Positions 38,748 to 50,996 of a DNA stretch of 64,000 bases are shown one piece after another. The translations under genes were made by a program, and so were the position numbers. The notes beneath the pieces were generated by a model that was not told where the DNA came from, made no database searches, and worked only from the letters and a program-made list of their open reading frames with translations. The DNA comes from Phymorhynchus buccinoides (taxonomy: Eukaryota > Mollusca > Gastropoda > Neogastropoda > Raphitomidae), in contig CM065700.1 of the NCBI GenBank assembly GCA_017654935.2, positions 51,161,927 through 51,225,926 on the forward strand. The letters are read 5' to 3'. Every line of letters begins with the position of its first letter. Positions within the stretch are counted from its first letter, which is position 1.

Positions 38748-38836
<89 letters not shown>

Positions 38837-38868
38837 GAGAGAGAGGGAGGGGGAGAGGGGGAGAGAGC

Positions 38869-38953
<85 letters not shown>
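38748..38953. repeat. (GC)n-(GA)n microsatellite, about 205 bp
   Basis: A short GC run is followed by GA repeats interrupted by GGGGGA blocks in the middle. Ser/Leu and Arg/Glu open frames over it are spurious. The following 600 bp (38954-39549) hold no recognised gene. Confidence 0.95.
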
Positions 38954-38955
<2 letters not shown>

Positions 38956-39549
38956 GAATAACAGATGTCCTGTAACATATAATATATAAAACATGCCATG
39001 AATTCTGAAAGTTGTGATAAATTTCATACTTTTTGTTCTTTCTGAAATTGTTTTTTGACACTTTGTATTCAAATTATTGATGTTATTGATAAAGCATAAT
39101 AATATTGATTAGGTTATTATTACTAGTTGTAGTATTACTAGTATGTATGAGTTCGTTCTTTAGTTTAACGTCTGTTCACCCGCAAGTGATATTAGACCCA
39201 AAAAAAAGAAAGAAAAAAAAGAAAGAAGTGTGTGTGTGAAATTAACTAAGCCTACATCAGATAGCTATTGAAGTGAGAGTGTGTGTGAGTGCATGAATGG
39301 TAGTAGTATTTATGTGTTTTCCCTACACATCTATTCATACAAATCTAACTGAGTGCATATAAAAATTACATTAACAGATATATAAGATGGGAGGGAAGGG
39401 AGGACATACAGTAACATTTCAAACTGACTTATGTAACATGAAGAGTTAAACAAGTGTGTCTTAATTTCTAAATGGCTAACAACAAAAATATAATAACACA
39501 ATTTAAACCAACAATTAATTAGTAACTCAAAGAAAAATACCAACAGGAC

Positions 39550-40607
39550 TTATGTGCAGGATTTCTGAAAACTTTTAAGGAGATTAAAGTTGTTTAAGAT
39601 TTTTTCAATGGTTAAAGGCGTTTGATGGTTCAGCAATTCACCATCAGTTTTGTTGATTTGTTCTTTAATTCTAGGACAATATAGGAGCAAATGATTTATA
39701 CATATTTGATTTCCACATATACACTTAACGTCTTTAGAAAATTTTGTTTTAAAAGCATTTAAACGAAGTTTAAACATCAAAGATACGATTTGTCTTAAAC
39801 TTGTATATTTGAGCTGTTTTAAAATTAAGTAGGAATTCATTGTACTTGAGCCTTTTATACAATAGCGTGAATATTGACTGTCTGAAGTCATTAACATGCT
39901 GTCAACATTTTCTTTGGATAATTTTTCAATGTTTATAATATTCATGCAGATCTAAATTCACATTAAGATGAATCGTTCCCTCGGAATTACGCGCTGCACT
40001 TCTAGCTGCTCGATCAACCAATTCATTGGAGTATATTCCACAATGGGAGGGAACCCAATAAAAAGTTACACTAATGTCTTTACTCGATAATTGATTAATT
40101 AAATGTTTGATCTCTAATATCATTTCAAGGCGTATGTTAACATTTTGACCTTTAATAGCTTGTAATGCTGATTTCGAATCTACACAAAGTAATATTTTAC
40201 AAGCATTTATAGGTAATTCTGCAGTATATTGTAATGCCATTAAAATAGCTAACAATTCTGCAGTAAAAATGGAATAATATTTACCTATATAATATCGTTT
40301 CTCTATTTTTAACGAGGGTATTACAAATGCTGCTCCTGTATTCCCATTTTGAAGAACAGACCCATCTGTGTATATTTTAATACATCCACTATAACAACTT
40401 TCCATATGTAAATTAACTAAGTTTTTTAATATGTTTGGAGATTGACTTTTGTTAACATCTGTATGATCAATATCAAAAGCAGGTTTAATTTGTTCCCACG
40501 GCGGTACTGGCGAAAAAGATGGCTTAGCTGCAATTTCTTTATTTTTTAATTCTTTACAATTAATAAAATCGGAGACAAAGGAATTAATGAGAGACTTAGT
40601 GCGATTT
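39550..40607 (-). mobile_element. LINE C-terminal part with RNase H domain (I/Jockey-like), broken
   Basis: On the minus strand 39926-40607 encodes an RNase H domain with its four acidic positions visible: IYTDGS, FTAELLAI, CVDSKSA and NELVDRAA. These residues remove RNA from the cDNA hybrid in I-superfamily LINEs. A second frame, 39550-39945, overlaps by 20 bp and continues with a typical C-terminal zinc-knuckle-like pattern (CICGNQICINHLLLYC), so a frameshift separates them. No reverse transcriptase is found upstream; instead the frame runs straight into the 33-bp array at 40608. The element is a 3' fragment. Confidence 0.75.
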
Positions 40608-42560
40608 TTCATCAGAATAACACTACATGAAAACATATTGGACATCAGAATAACACTGAGTGAAAACATATTGGACATCAGAATAACACTACATGAAAAC
40701 ATATTGGAAATCAGAATAACACTGAGTGAAAACATATTGGAAATCAGAATAACACTGAGTGAAAACATATTGGAAATCAGAATAACACTGAGTGAAAACA
40801 TATTGGACATCAGAATAACACTACATGAAAACATATTGGACATCAGAATAACACTGAGTGAAAACATATTGGACATCAGAATAACACTACATGAAAACAT
40901 ATTGGAAATCAGAATAACACTGAGTGAAAACATATTGGAAATCAGAATAACACTGAGTGAAAACATATTGGACATCAGAATAACACTACATGAAAACATA
41001 TTGGAAATCAGAATAACACTGAGTGAAAACATATTGGAAATCAGAATAACACTGAGTGAAAACATATTGGACATCAGAATAACACTACATGAAAACATAT
41101 TGGAAATCAGAATAACACTGAGTGAAAACATATTGGAAATCAGAATAACACTACATGAAAACATATTGGAAATCAGAATAACACTGAGTGAAAACATATT
41201 GGACATCAGAATAACACTACATGAAAACATATTGGACATCAGAATAACACTGAGTGAAAACATATTGGACATCAGAATAACACTACATGAAAACATATTG
41301 GACATCAGAATAACACTACATGAAAACATATTGGACATCAGAATAACACTACATGAAAACATATTGGACATCAGAATAACACTACATGAAAACATATTGG
41401 ACATCAGAATAACACTACATGAAAACATATTGGAAATCAGAATAACACTGAGTGAAAACATATTGGACATCAGAATAACACTACATGAAAACATATTGGA
41501 CATCAGAATAACACTACATGAAAACATATTGGAAATCAGAATAACACTACATGAAAACATATTGGACATCAGAATAACACTGAGTGAAAACATATTGGAC
41601 ATCAGAATAACACTACATGAAAACATATTGGAAATCAGAATAACACTGAGTGAAAACATATTGGACATCAGAATAACACTACATGAAAACATATTGGACA
41701 TCAGAATAACACTGAGTGAAAACATATTGGACATCAGAATAACACTACATGAAAACATATTGGAAATCAGAATAACACTGAGTGAAAACATATTGGACAT
41801 CAGAATAACACTACATGAAAACATATTGGACATCAGAATAACACTACATGAAAACATATTGGAAATCAGAATAACACTGAGTGAAAACATATTGGACATC
41901 AGAATAACACTGAGTGAAAACATATTGGACATCAGAATAACACTACATGAAAACATATTGGAAATCAGAATAACACTGAGTGAAAACATATTGGACATCA
42001 GAATAACACTACATGAAAACATATTGGAAATCAGAATAACACTACATGAAAACATATTGGACATCAGAATAACACTACATGAAAACATATTGGAAATCAG
42101 AATAACACTGAGTGAAAACATTGGAAATCAGAATAACACTACATGAAAACATATTGGACATCAGAATAACACTACATGAAAACATATTGGAAATCAGAAT
42201 AACACTGAGTGAAAACATATTGGACATCAGAATAACACTACATGAAAACATATTGGAAATCAGAATAACACTGAGTGAAAACATATTGGACATCAGAATA
42301 ACTCTACATGAAAACATATTGGACATCAGAATAACACTACATGAAAACATATTGGAAATCAGAATAACACTGAGTGAAAACATATTGGACATCAGAATAA
42401 CACTGAGTGAAAACATATTGGACATCAGAATAACACTACATGAAAACATATTGGAAATCAGAATAACACTGAGTGAAAACATTGGAAATCAGAATAACAC
42501 TACATGAAAACATATTGGACATCAGAATAACAGAATAACACTGAGTGAAAACTTACTGAA
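40608..42560. repeat. 33-bp minisatellite, about 59 copies, open on both strands
   Basis: The unit is CATCAGAATAACACTACATG plus AAAACATATTGGA. Variants are ACTGAGTG for ACTACATG and AAATC for ACATC. At 33 bp it is 11 codons without a stop. The minus strand reads MFSCSVILMSN or MFSLSVILISN, in frame with the RNase H domain. The plus strand reads ENILDIRITLH over about 500 residues. Short units near 42115 and 42478 break the frames. Confidence 0.95.
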
Positions 42561-42599
42561 AATCAGAATCATAATAGAGAGAATAGTGGCAGGATCATG

Positions 42600-44141
42600 A
42601 TTATTGTGTTTTTGGTGTGTGTGTGTGTGATATTAACCAAGCAATGTCAAATAAAGATTTCTTAAGTAAAACAGCAGCAGAATAATTTTCAATCATATAC
42701 TTATGTTTGAGTGTATGTAAGAAAACCTGAATTATGGGATGCACTTCCAGCAGTTTGCATTTATAAAGATAGAAGTTAGCAATAAGAATGATGAGGTCCA
42801 TAACAGAACCAACCACTCTATCAGATAGAACTTAGCAATAAGAATGATTAGGTCCATAACAGAATCAACCACTCTATCAGGTAGAAGTTAGCAATCAGAA
42901 TGATTAGGTCCATAACAGAATCAACCACTCTATCAGATAGAACTTAGCAATCAGAATGATGAGGTCCATAACAGAATCAACCACTCTATCAGATAGAACT
43001 TAGCAATAAGAATGATTAGGTCCATAACAGAATCAACCACTCTATCAGATAGAAGTTAGCAATAAGAATGATTAGGTCCATAACAGAATCAACCACTCTA
43101 TCAGATAGAAGTTAGCAATAAGAATGATTAGGTCCATAACAGAATCAACCACTCTATCAGATAGAAGTTAGCAATAAGAATGATGAGGTCCATAACAGAA
43201 TCAACCACTCTATCAGATAGAAGTTAGCAATAAGAATGATGAGGTCCATAACAGAATCAACCACTCTATCAGATAGAAGTTAGCAATAAGAATGATTAGG
43301 TCCATAACAGAATCAACCACTCTATCAGATAGAACTTAGCAATAAGAATGATTAGGTCCATAACAGAATCAACCACTCTATCAGATAGAAGTTAGCAATA
43401 AGAATGATTAGGTCCATAACAGAATCAACCACTCTATCAGATAGAAGTTAGCAATAAGAATGATGAGGTCCATAACAGAATCAACCACTCTATCAGGTAG
43501 AACTTAGCAATAAGAATGAGGTCCATAACAGAATCAACCACTCTATCAGATAGAAGTTAGCAATAAGAATGATTAGGTCCATAACAGAATCAACCACTCT
43601 ATCAGATAGAAGTTAGCAATAAGAATGATTAGGTCCATAACAGAATCAACCACTCTATCAGATAGAAGTTAGCAATAGGAATGATTAGGTCCATAACAGA
43701 ATCAACCACTCTATCAGGTTGGAAACCAAAAAGAACAATTTTCTCTGCAAAAGAGAAATTTAAACAATTTGGGCATTTTTCCTGTAGAAGTTGCTCAAGT
43801 CTCTCCCAACAAAAATTAATAACAGCACAAGACCAAAATAAATGAGGAATTGAGTCTTCTTCTTGTTTGCAAAAGAAGCATAGTGGGCTGTCCACAATCT
43901 TGCACATATTTAGATATTTGTTCGTCGGGAGAATACGATGTAACAAGCGTGTCTGGAACCATCTTAGTTGAGCATCGTAAGTGGTTTTAAAAGTTATAGA
44001 AAAAATATTAACCCAATTTAAATTATTATATTTAGCATTCCACTTAATTACTGCAGAAGGAGGATCATCCACATTGCTAAGCGCAGCTGCAGCACATTTA
44101 TTCCCTTTAGCGATAACAAACCAGCATTTAGGATCAAGCAA
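42600..44141 (-). mobile_element. L1/Tx1-like LINE 3' fragment interrupted by a self-derived array
   Basis: On the minus strand 43629-44141 encodes the C-terminal region of an L1/Tx1-type ORF2 (LRWFQTRLLHRILPTNKYL, then a CCHC-like FFCKQEEDSIPHLFWSC). The sequence after DRVVDSVMDLI is amplified as a 56-bp array (42775-43720). The end of the same protein reappears beyond it at 42601-42816 (SVMDLIILIANFYLYKCKLL...). No RT motifs are present. It meets an opposite-strand LINE at about 44142. Confidence 0.7.
42775..43720. repeat. 56-bp array derived from LINE C-terminal coding sequence
   Basis: About 17 units read AGATAGAAGTTAGCAATAAG, AATGATTAGGTCCATAACAG and AATCAACCACTCTATC. On the minus strand they encode RVVDSVMDLIILIANFYL in one frame, which is the adjacent LINE protein. 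The 56-bp period is not a multiple of 3, so the array destroys the frame. Confidence 0.9.
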
Positions 44142-44838
44142 TTTGTATCTGTTACAAATTTTTGGTTTTGGAAAAGATATATGTCAATGGGTCTACACTT
44201 TCTATCATGATATTAAATCTTATGTTATTGTTAATGGAAAATTATCGCAAGGCTTTCCTATAGGACGTGGTTGTAGGCAGGGGGATCCAATATCACCTTA
44301 TATTTTTGTACTTTGTGCAGAGTTATTAGCTTCAAAAATTTGTGAAGATAAAGATATAAAAGGAATAGAGATATCAGACTCAGAGTTCAAAATTACTCAG
44401 TTTGCAGACGACACATCATTTTTGCTACAGGGTGATGAAGAATCATATGAAAAACTTTTTGCAACACTTGAAGAGTTTGAAGAAATATCTGGCTTAAAAC
44501 TAAATTTTGAGAAAACTATCAAAAAGAATTTGAATGTCATATACTTACCGAATAAAAGCATGAAATGGAATCCACCTAAATTTAAAATCCTAGGACTCTG
44601 GTTAACGGACGATCTATTAAACATAACTGAAATCAATATGGTTGATAAGATGTATGAAACAAAAGTATTGTTCAAAATCTGGTCACAAAGAACATGGACT
44701 CCTTTAGGTAAGGTAGCCGTTTTAAAATCTTTAATGCTCTCAAAGTTAGTTTAGTTATGGATATTACTACCAAATCCACCAGATAATGAAATAAAAAATC
44801 TACAAAAAATATGTTTTGAATTTGTATGGGATAAAAAG
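44142..44838 (+). mobile_element. L1/Tx1-like LINE reverse transcriptase fragment, part 1
   Basis: The plus strand encodes the second half of an RT domain: CRQGDPISPYIFVLC (motif B region) and TQFADDTSF (motif C), then the thumb (GLKLNFEKT, PPKFKILGLWL). An in-frame TAG at 44752-44754 interrupts it, and the protein continues (NPPDNEIKNLQKICFEFVWD) until another LINE is inserted at about 44838. The 5' end is cut at 44142, head-to-head with the minus-strand fragment. Confidence 0.75.
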
Positions 44839-45426
44839 CCTGATAAGAGAGACTGAAGAGGCCACAAAGACACTTGTCACTTCCTGTATTCTGTCTAGAT
44901 TAGATTATTGCAATGCCCTCCTCCTAGGCCTTCCTACAACCTCTCTCCAACCTCTTCAACGTGTTCAAAATTCTGCCACGCGCCTTGTATTCAGAGTACC
45001 AAAACGACACCATACATCAGATCTTTTAATGAAACTACACTGGCTCAAAATCGAATACCGAATCAAATACAAATCCGCCTGCCTCTGCTACAAAATCGTT
45101 ACAAAAGACGCACCAGCCTATCTTTGCAACCTTTTCCAGATTTACGTTCCTGCCCGTTGCCTACGTTCTTCCTCTGATGACCGTATTTTTCAAATTCCCT
45201 CTTACCATTGGAAACAACACGGCTCCAGAGCATTTTCCGTTTCAGCTGCTACACTCTGGAACTCACTCCCTTCCAGCCTCCGTCATGCCAAATGCTTTGT
45301 AACGTTTAAGTCTGCTCTGAAAACCCACTACTTCAAACTGCAGCTGCAGAGTACATCTAAAACTTAGAGATATTGCCAGCCACTCTATTTGTCCATCTTG
45401 TTATGTGTATGTGTGTCATCACGTGT

Positions 45427-45464
<38 letters not shown>

Positions 45465-45774
45465 TGCGCGCGTGTGTGTATGTGTGCGTGCGCGCATGTG
45501 TGTGTGTGGTGTATGTGAGCGTGCGCATGTTTTTGTTGTGTGTATGCGTGTGATGCGTTCATGTAGGCCCCTATATGAGTGTACGTATGCATGGTGTGTG
45601 TGTGTCTGTGTGTGTGTGTGTGCGCGGGTGGTTGTGTGTGTGTTGTTTATGTGTGTATGTTGTTGTGAATATATATGTGCTGTTATCTTATGCTTGCGAA
45701 TTGTGTGACAATGCATACTTGTATTAGGCTTATTATGAGTAGTAGTTGTAGTAGTAGTGGTGGTAGTAGTAGTA

Positions 45775-45848
<74 letters not shown>

Positions 45849-46051
45849 CACAGCAGTTGTTGTTGCTGTTTGTTATGTGTATTTTTACCGGCCAAACGAA
45901 GTCTGACCGGTGGGCCTATTGTTTTGTTTGCTCATGTTATTGGATTTTTGTTTCATGTTTTTATTTCATTTCAATTGTGTGTAAAGCGCTCTGCAGCCTA
46001 CATAGTAGGATGGGCGCTATATAAATTGTCATTATTATTATTATTATTATA
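44839..46051 (+). mobile_element. L2-like LINE 3' fragment nested in the Tx1-like LINE
   Basis: The frame from about 44840 to 45367 encodes the end of an L2/CR1-type RT protein (LSRLDYCNALLLGLP, VQNSATRLVF, LHWLKIEYRIKYK, WNSLPSSLR). The 3' UTR holds GT-rich (45430-45665) and AGT (45738-45850) microsatellites. The classical L2 tail follows: GTAAAGCGCTCTGCAGCC, GGGCGCTATATAAATT and (ATT)n at 46030-46050. It interrupts a Tx1-like protein that resumes at 46052. No clear target duplication was found. Confidence 0.8.
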
Positions 46052-47240
46052 AGTTGAAACAAACTTTCGGTTCATGATATTGAAAACGGAGGCATAGGAG
46101 TCCCAAACATACAAGCATACATACAAGCACTAAAACTGTCCTGGTTACGAAAATTAATTACCAGTAATATTAAATGGAGGAAAATAATACACTCCTCATA
46201 TCCAGATACAGCAAATATTAACAACTTTGGGTCAAAAAAGTTTATAAATAACAACAAGCTCCACATTTTTTGGACAGATGTATTCAAGGCGTATGATCAA
46301 TTAAATCTTCATGTTGAGCTAAGAAATAACAAAGAAATCAACTCTGAACCTATCTTTTTCAATGATAGATTTAAAATTAACAACAGTTATTTTTGCCACA
46401 AGGCATGGGTAAGAAAGGGAATATATTTTGTGCAGGATATATTGAAAGATAATGGGGAACTTTACCTTATAGAGAATTTCCGCAGAAGTGGGGAATAACT
46501 GTAAATTTTCTGAACTATCTAGGCTGTATCCAATCTATTAAACAATACATGGGACAGAGAAATATAATAAGTGACAGCAAAGAAAACAATGAAAATGCAA
46601 AAGCATTGCAAATAATATGTAGTGTAAAGAAAGGAAGTAAAGCATACTATAATTTAACTTTAGGAAAAAATGAAATCTACGATATACATGCATTTATGAA
46701 ATGGGAACAGAAACTTGACATAGTAATTGATTGGGAGAAAAATTAAAGAAATAAAATTGAGATGGTTTCAACTTAAAATATGTCATGGGATCCTAGTTAC
46801 AAATAGTATTCTAAAAAGAATGATAATAGTGGAAAATGAAGAATGTAATTTTTGTAATGAAGAAAAAGATACTATACAACATTATTTATGGCATTGTCAA
46901 CATTCTCAAGAGTTCTGGATGAACTTGGAGAAAATATTAAAAGATAAATGTTTAAATTGTGAAAGGCTATCACTTAATGTTGAACTAGTTTTATTTGGTG
47001 AAGACTCTAAAACATTAACAGAACAAACTTTCGATCTGATATTACTAATAGCTAGATACTTTGTCTATATATGCAGAATACACAAAACAAAACCAACAAC
47101 AAGGAACTTTCTACAGGAATTGAAAAAACAATATATTTTAGAAAAATGTACACATGCCATGGAAATGCGCATTGATGAATTCAACATAAAGTGGTTGCCC
47201 TACCTAAACTTGCTACCTAAGGTCTATGTTTTTTAAAAAT
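46052..47240 (+). mobile_element. L1/Tx1-like LINE, part 2 (C-terminal region)
   Basis: After the nested insertion the plus strand resumes with HDIENGGIGVPNIQAYIQAL and continues through LRWFQLKICHGILVTNSIL and a zinc-knuckle-like CNFCNEEKDTIQHYLWHC. It ends with YLNLLPKVYVF and TAA at 47234-47236. Stops and shifts occur near 46490 and 46735, so it is a pseudogene. Its C-terminal region is similar to, but clearly diverged from, the minus-strand copy at 42600-44141. Confidence 0.75.
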
Positions 47241-47535
47241 ATTTTGTTGTTGTTGTCTGTGTATGATTTGGCATAATATATAGTGTTTAGTCCACTGCAT
47301 TAATACTTACATTGGGGTATTTGCTTTCCTTTGTCATACCTTTGTAATTCTAGTTTCGAAATGTTCATGTTGATCATAATCACGCAAGCCCCTTTCTTAT
47401 GTTCCCCTTACGTTCTTTTTTTTATATTTAATTTTCTTTCCTTTGTTCTTATATTATATATAAAACCCTTGTGAAGCTGGTTTCAGGATAGTAAATTCTA
47501 GAGGAGATTGATTTTCAATTGCTGCTAATGTACAT

Positions 47536-48716
47536 CAGGCATGGGAATTGTACAGCTGATTTCAGCTTTTTTGATGGTCCTCTTCAGTCTTTTTGTGTGT
47601 GCACATTTCAGCTTTTTTTGATGGTCCAAGAGCACATTTATGAGATTAAAAAGAAATTAAAAAAGGAAGCCCAGACCTGCCAACCCTGAGTTTTCAGTTG
47701 GAGTATTTTTTCACGGAAAGTGGTGTATTCTTGGAAAAAGTGGTATACTCTGGAAATGCTTTTTTCACCGTCTCAGAAATAACGTCTGCTGTGCTGAGTG
47801 GCAGGTTCATCTTGACGATGAGCTCAGTAAACATGGCTTCTGCGCGAACAGTGTCTTTTTCATCGGTAGAGAAAGTCTGTGTCGGCATAAATGCTTTTAT
47901 GCGCATTGAGCCTGCTGCAGCTTGCTTCACTTTCACACGATCTTGATGCATTTTCCTGTTGCAGTGCCGCTCAATGTCAAACTTTCCAGAACTGGCAATG
48001 GAGAAGTCAACTTGACAGTAGCTGCAATGTGTGTAAATCTTTCCTCACGTCGACTCTCAAATTCTAGCGATAGTTGAATATCTCTTAAGAAATCTTTGTG
48101 ATCTTGCTGGTGGCTTCTTTGTTTTGCCTACGTCAGGAGGCTCGTCACTTTTGCGCTTCAACATTTTCAGAAATTCTCTTCACTTCGGTGCGTGTTGATA
48201 AACCAACTTGGTGCGCATCACAAACCTTCTAGCGCCGCAAGATTTGGCCAAGTGAGATTCCTTTGCAAGTCGTGGTTGCCCTCCAACACTTCGCAGTTAT
48301 GCTAAATCGCCGATTTCGAATGAACAATCGTTTCGGGGATCGAACTGCTTAAAAAAAAAATTCACTACGATTTTTTTTATGTCGTATTTTTTATTCACCT
48401 GACGTACTGGTTGTATTTTGGGTAAATTGGCGTACAACAAAATCGTACGGGTTGGCAGGTCTGGAAGCCCAATGAGTAAAACTGAAGTTATTGGTTATAA
48501 ATGAATGCAAAATGAAATAAATATATGAGTCCTGTTTCTAACACTGTTTTTTAAGGCTTAGATAACAGAAGAAGCTTCATTTTCTGGGGGCTGTATCCCA
48601 ACACACACGATTTGCAGTGGGTTTTTTTTTATATTATTTTTTTATTCTTTGTTTCTATGCCTTCTTCCAGACCCCAATTTTCAGTCTTTTTTTGTCTTCT
48701 CTAATTCCCATGCCTG
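47536..48716. mobile_element. Possible hAT-like miniature element enclosing another
   Basis: The 14-bp sequence CAGGCATGGGAATT at 47536-47549 recurs as its exact reverse complement at 48703-48716. CAG-starting ends fit hAT elements. No 8-bp target duplication is visible at the flanks. The element at 47673-48462 would be nested in it. The stretches 47241-47535 and 48717-49098 hold no recognised gene. Confidence 0.4.
47673..48462. mobile_element. Non-autonomous hAT-like element (790 bp) with 8-bp target duplication
   Basis: The ends are perfect 14-bp inverted repeats, AGACCTGCCAACCC (47673-47686) and GGGTTGGCAGGTCT (48449-48462). Both flanks carry the identical 8-mer GGAAGCCC (47665-47672 and 48463-48470), the target duplication length of hAT elements. 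The minus strand inside, about 48035 down to 47694, keeps part of a transposase-like N-terminus: a zinc-finger pattern (HCSYC...HCNRKMH), then a helical segment (VRAEAMFTELIVKMNLPL, FPEYTTFSKNT). The remainder of a transposase is absent, so this is an internal deletion derivative. Confidence 0.75.
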
Positions 48717-49098
48717 GATTATATGCTGATTTGTTTTATTTGATAATGATGGTTATTTAGTATGATTGAATTAATCAGTGTGTTATTTAGTTCTGTAAAA
48801 TAATATTGTCTTGTAATATACATTATGGAAGAAGAGAACCTTCTTTGCAAGGGCAAGGGGATTTTTTTTTAAATTTTTAAATGAACATCTTTCCACCAAA
48901 GATACCAACATTCAAAGACACGGGAAAACCTACCCACCAATACTAACAGTAGAAGAGATAAACAGACAGGCAGACAAACACAAACAATATTACAGGACAT
49001 AAGAAGACTGAAATTTAGTGGGGGTTTTACTTCGCTTATTTTCCCATTTTCATCTGTTTGTGTTGTGCAGTGTTTTGATGTTTTTAGTTCATTTATAG

Positions 49099-50710
49099 CA
49101 GGGTTCATACAAAATTATAACTTCAAAATTCACAAACTTTTCCCAAACCCTAGTGACCATTTTCCCAAACCAGGCATCTTGCCACATGCGGTTAAAGTCG
49201 GTCGCAAAACCCGGATGAAAAGGCACAAGTAAAGGAACGACAACTCCTCGTCGCAAAACCCGGATGAAAAGGCACAAGTAAAGGAACGACAACTCCTCGT
49301 CGCAAAACCCGGATGGAAAGGCACAAGTAAAGGAACGACAACTCCTCATCGCAAAACCCGGATGAAAAGGCACAAGTAAAGGAACGACAACTCCTCGTCG
49401 CAAAACCCGGATGGAAAGGCACAAGTAAAGGAACGACAACTCCTCATCGCAAAACCCGGATGTAAAGGCACAAGTAAAGGAACGACAACTCCTCGTCGAT
49501 GAAACCCGGATGAAAAGGCACAAGTAAAGGAACGACAACTCCTCATCGCAAAACCCAGATGCAAAGGCACAAGTAAAGGAACGACAACTCCTCATCACAA
49601 AACCCGGATGAAAAGGCACAAGTAAAGGAACGACAACTCCTCATCGCAAAACCCGGATGTAAAGGCACAAGTAAAGGAACGACAACTCCTCATCGCAAAA
49701 CCCGGATGAAAAGGCACAAGTAAAGGAACGACAACTCCTTGTCACAAAACCCGGATGAAAAGGCACAAGTAAAGGAACGACAACTCCTCATCGCAAAACC
49801 CGGATGAAAAGGCACAAGTAAAGGAACGACAACACCTCATCGCAAAACCCGGATGGAAAGGCACAAGTAAAGGAACGACAACTCCTCATCGCAAAACCCG
49901 GATGAAAAGGCACAAGTAAAGGAACGACAACTCCTCATCGCAAAACCTGGATGAAAAGGCACAAGTAAAGGAACGACAACTCCTCATCGCAAAACCCGGA
50001 TGGAAAGGCACAAGTAAAGGAACGACAACTCCTCATCGCAAAACCCGGATGTAAAGGCACAAGTAAAGGAACGACAACTCCTCGTCGATGAAACCCGGAT
50101 GGAAAGGCACAAGTAAAGGAACGACAACTCCTCATCGCAAAACCCGGATGAAAAGGCACAAGTAAAGGAACGACAACTCCTCGTCGCAAAACCCGGATGA
50201 AAAGGCACAAGTAAAGGAACGACAACTCCTCATCGCAAAACCCGGATGGAAAGGCACAAGTAAAGGAACGACAACTCCTCATCACAAAACCCGGATGGAA
50301 AGGCACAAGTAAAGGAACGACAACTCCTCGTCGCAAAACCCGGATGAAAAGGAACAAGTAAAGGAACGACAACTCCTCATCGCAAAACCCGGATGAAAAG
50401 GCACAAGTAAAGGAACGACAACTCCTCGTCGACTTCCGGCACCAACAGCAAAAATAGACAAACAGCGATCACTGCACAATTGCCCCTTCTGTTGTCTTGC
50501 TTTGTTATTCCATTAAAGTTTTTAAGGGTAGAATCAATGGACTAAAAGACCTGTTCACATATACTGGCCACTAAAATTGCAAAACCACATATATATATTT
50601 TGCTGACAAAATTCCCAAACTTTCACAAACCTCTGGGAAAATTCCCAAACTTTCCAGGACTTGAAAATGGTTCCTCATTCCCCAAATTTTCAAAAACTGT
50701 CTGAACCCTG
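49099..50710. mobile_element. hAT-like miniature element whose interior is a 49-bp array
   Basis: The left end CAGGGTTCATACAAAATT (49099 onward) and the right end TTTTCAAAAACTGTCTGAACCCTG (to 50710) are imperfect inverted repeats starting CAGGGTTCA. Subterminal sequences (CCCAAACTTTCACAAACC, TTTCCAGGACTTG) are of the kind seen in hAT miniature elements. A clear 8-bp target duplication was not found. The centre is occupied by the 49-bp array. Confidence 0.5.
49198..50430. repeat. Minisatellite, 49-bp unit, about 25 copies
   Basis: Units read CGGATGAAAAGGCACAAGTA, AAGGAACGACAACTCCTCGT and CGCAAAACC. Variants are TCATCGC for TCGTCGC and GGATGGAAAG or GGATGTAAAG. Minus-strand frames through it are artefacts. 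The following 50711-50996 is unique and non-coding. Confidence 0.95.
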
Positions 50711-50996
50711 TATAAGGACGTAAGAAATAGAAAACACACATCAGAAAACTCCTGCATCACTACAAATAGTAGTTGTAGAACTAGTAGTGGTCATAGAAAC
50801 AGAGGTAGAAGAAGGAAGGAACGAACAGACTAACAAACCATTTTATTTTACCCAGGCTGAGATAAGCAACACAAAGAAGCTTTTCTACACTCAGCCCTGC
50901 TACAAATACAAAGCAAAAACATCATTAAATAACATTATTATAACAAAAAAAGAAAAGAAATGATAGAAAAACAAATGAAAAGGGGGGAATGGAGAA

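Noticed and set aside
42600..47240. A single LINE with a 5' inversion (twin priming)
   Set aside because: Both orientations contain the C-terminal domain and are clearly diverged, so two elements are present.
47694..47951. Plus-strand 82-codon frame opposite the hAT remnant
   Set aside because: It is a shadow of the minus-strand zinc-finger/transposase remnant.
47536..48716. Target duplication for the outer CAGGCATGGGAATT repeats
   Set aside because: The flanks (ATGTACAT and GATTATAT) do not match, so the outer element is kept only as possible.
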